Of a stretch of 64,000 nucleotides of DNA, positions 63,947-64,000 are shown one piece after another. Source of the DNA: Bradyrhizobium yuanmingense (GTDB lineage Bacteria; Pseudomonadota; Alphaproteobacteria; Rhizobiales; Xanthobacteraceae); assembly GCF_900094575.1 (NCBI RefSeq), contig NZ_FMAE01000002.1, forward strand, positions 310,001 through 374,000, given 5' to 3'. Position 1 is the first letter of the stretch; each line of letters begins with the position of its first letter. A program made the translations under genes and the position numbers. A model generated the notes under the pieces. It had not been told where the DNA came from and did no database searches. It worked only from the letters and a program-made list of their open reading frames with translations.

Positions 63947-64000
63947 GCAGAAAGCGCGCCCAGATTGCCGAAACGTAATACGCGCGCGGAACTGACGCAC

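Overview
This 64 kb window reads as chromosomal core sequence of a GC-rich alphaproteobacterium, most probably Bradyrhizobium or a close Nitrobacteraceae relative. That placement is inference. It rests on the paired glnK-amtB operons, the hemD / mitofilin-like / hemY cluster, the Lon-domain plus thioredoxin-TPR neighbours, the class III cyclases, and the many dispersed intergenic palindromes typical of that group. No database search was possible. Genes are dense on both strands. I see no insertion sequence, prophage, CRISPR array or rRNA operon.

Layout. 1-3.4 kb: 3'-truncated ftsK and a class I/II aminotransferase. 3.5-7.5 kb: two consecutive glnK-amtB pairs for ammonium uptake and nitrogen signalling, the left pair with an RpoN-like promoter and a strong terminator. 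7.8-11.3 kb: GYF-domain membrane protein, tesB, a UbiH-type FAD hydroxylase and a Trm112-like protein. 11.3-15.1 kb: a TetR regulator divergent from a small membrane protein with two matching operators, then a large MHYT-PAS-GGDEF-EAL cyclic-di-GMP protein. 15.2-17.0 kb: Lon-substrate-binding-domain protein and thioredoxin-TPR protein. 17.2-19.5 kb: tRNA-Gly, a putative antitoxin, a Fic protein, and an epimerase that lacks an internal catalytic segment. These three ORFs overlap by four bases each.

19.8-31.6 kb: PQQ-type dehydrogenase and diheme cytochrome c, ketopantoate reductase-like protein, DsbA-like isomerase, MATE pump, DUF2239 protein divergent from a GST, gamma-glutamyltransferase, MFS/UMF1 transporter, purH. 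31.7-41.9 kb: heparinase II/III-like protein, rsmB, SdhAF4-like small protein, a translationally coupled sulfotransferase-cysD-cysNC operon, a chemoreceptor and a membrane-anchored nuclease. 42-50.8 kb: L,D-transpeptidase, acs, topoisomerase IB, SRPBCC protein, an adenylate cyclase, and the tsaD-gpsA-EVE operon. 50.9-55.5 kb: hemD, mitofilin-like gene, hemY, tRNA-Thr and a small secreted protein. 55.6-64 kb: polysaccharide deacetylase, two small secreted Cys-repeat paralogues, an MFS exporter, a Tat-exported alpha/beta hydrolase, a cytochrome P450 and a zinc-ribbon class III cyclase.

The strongest leads for something unusual are: the sulfotransferase/PAPS-synthesis operon, the antitoxin-Fic-broken epimerase unit, the missing hemC beside hemD, the TetR double operator, the TACCCGGGTA sites between DUF2239 and GST, and the set of dispersed repeats, two of which abut or supply the stop codons of genes. 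I found no clear example of a wholly new defence or mobile system.
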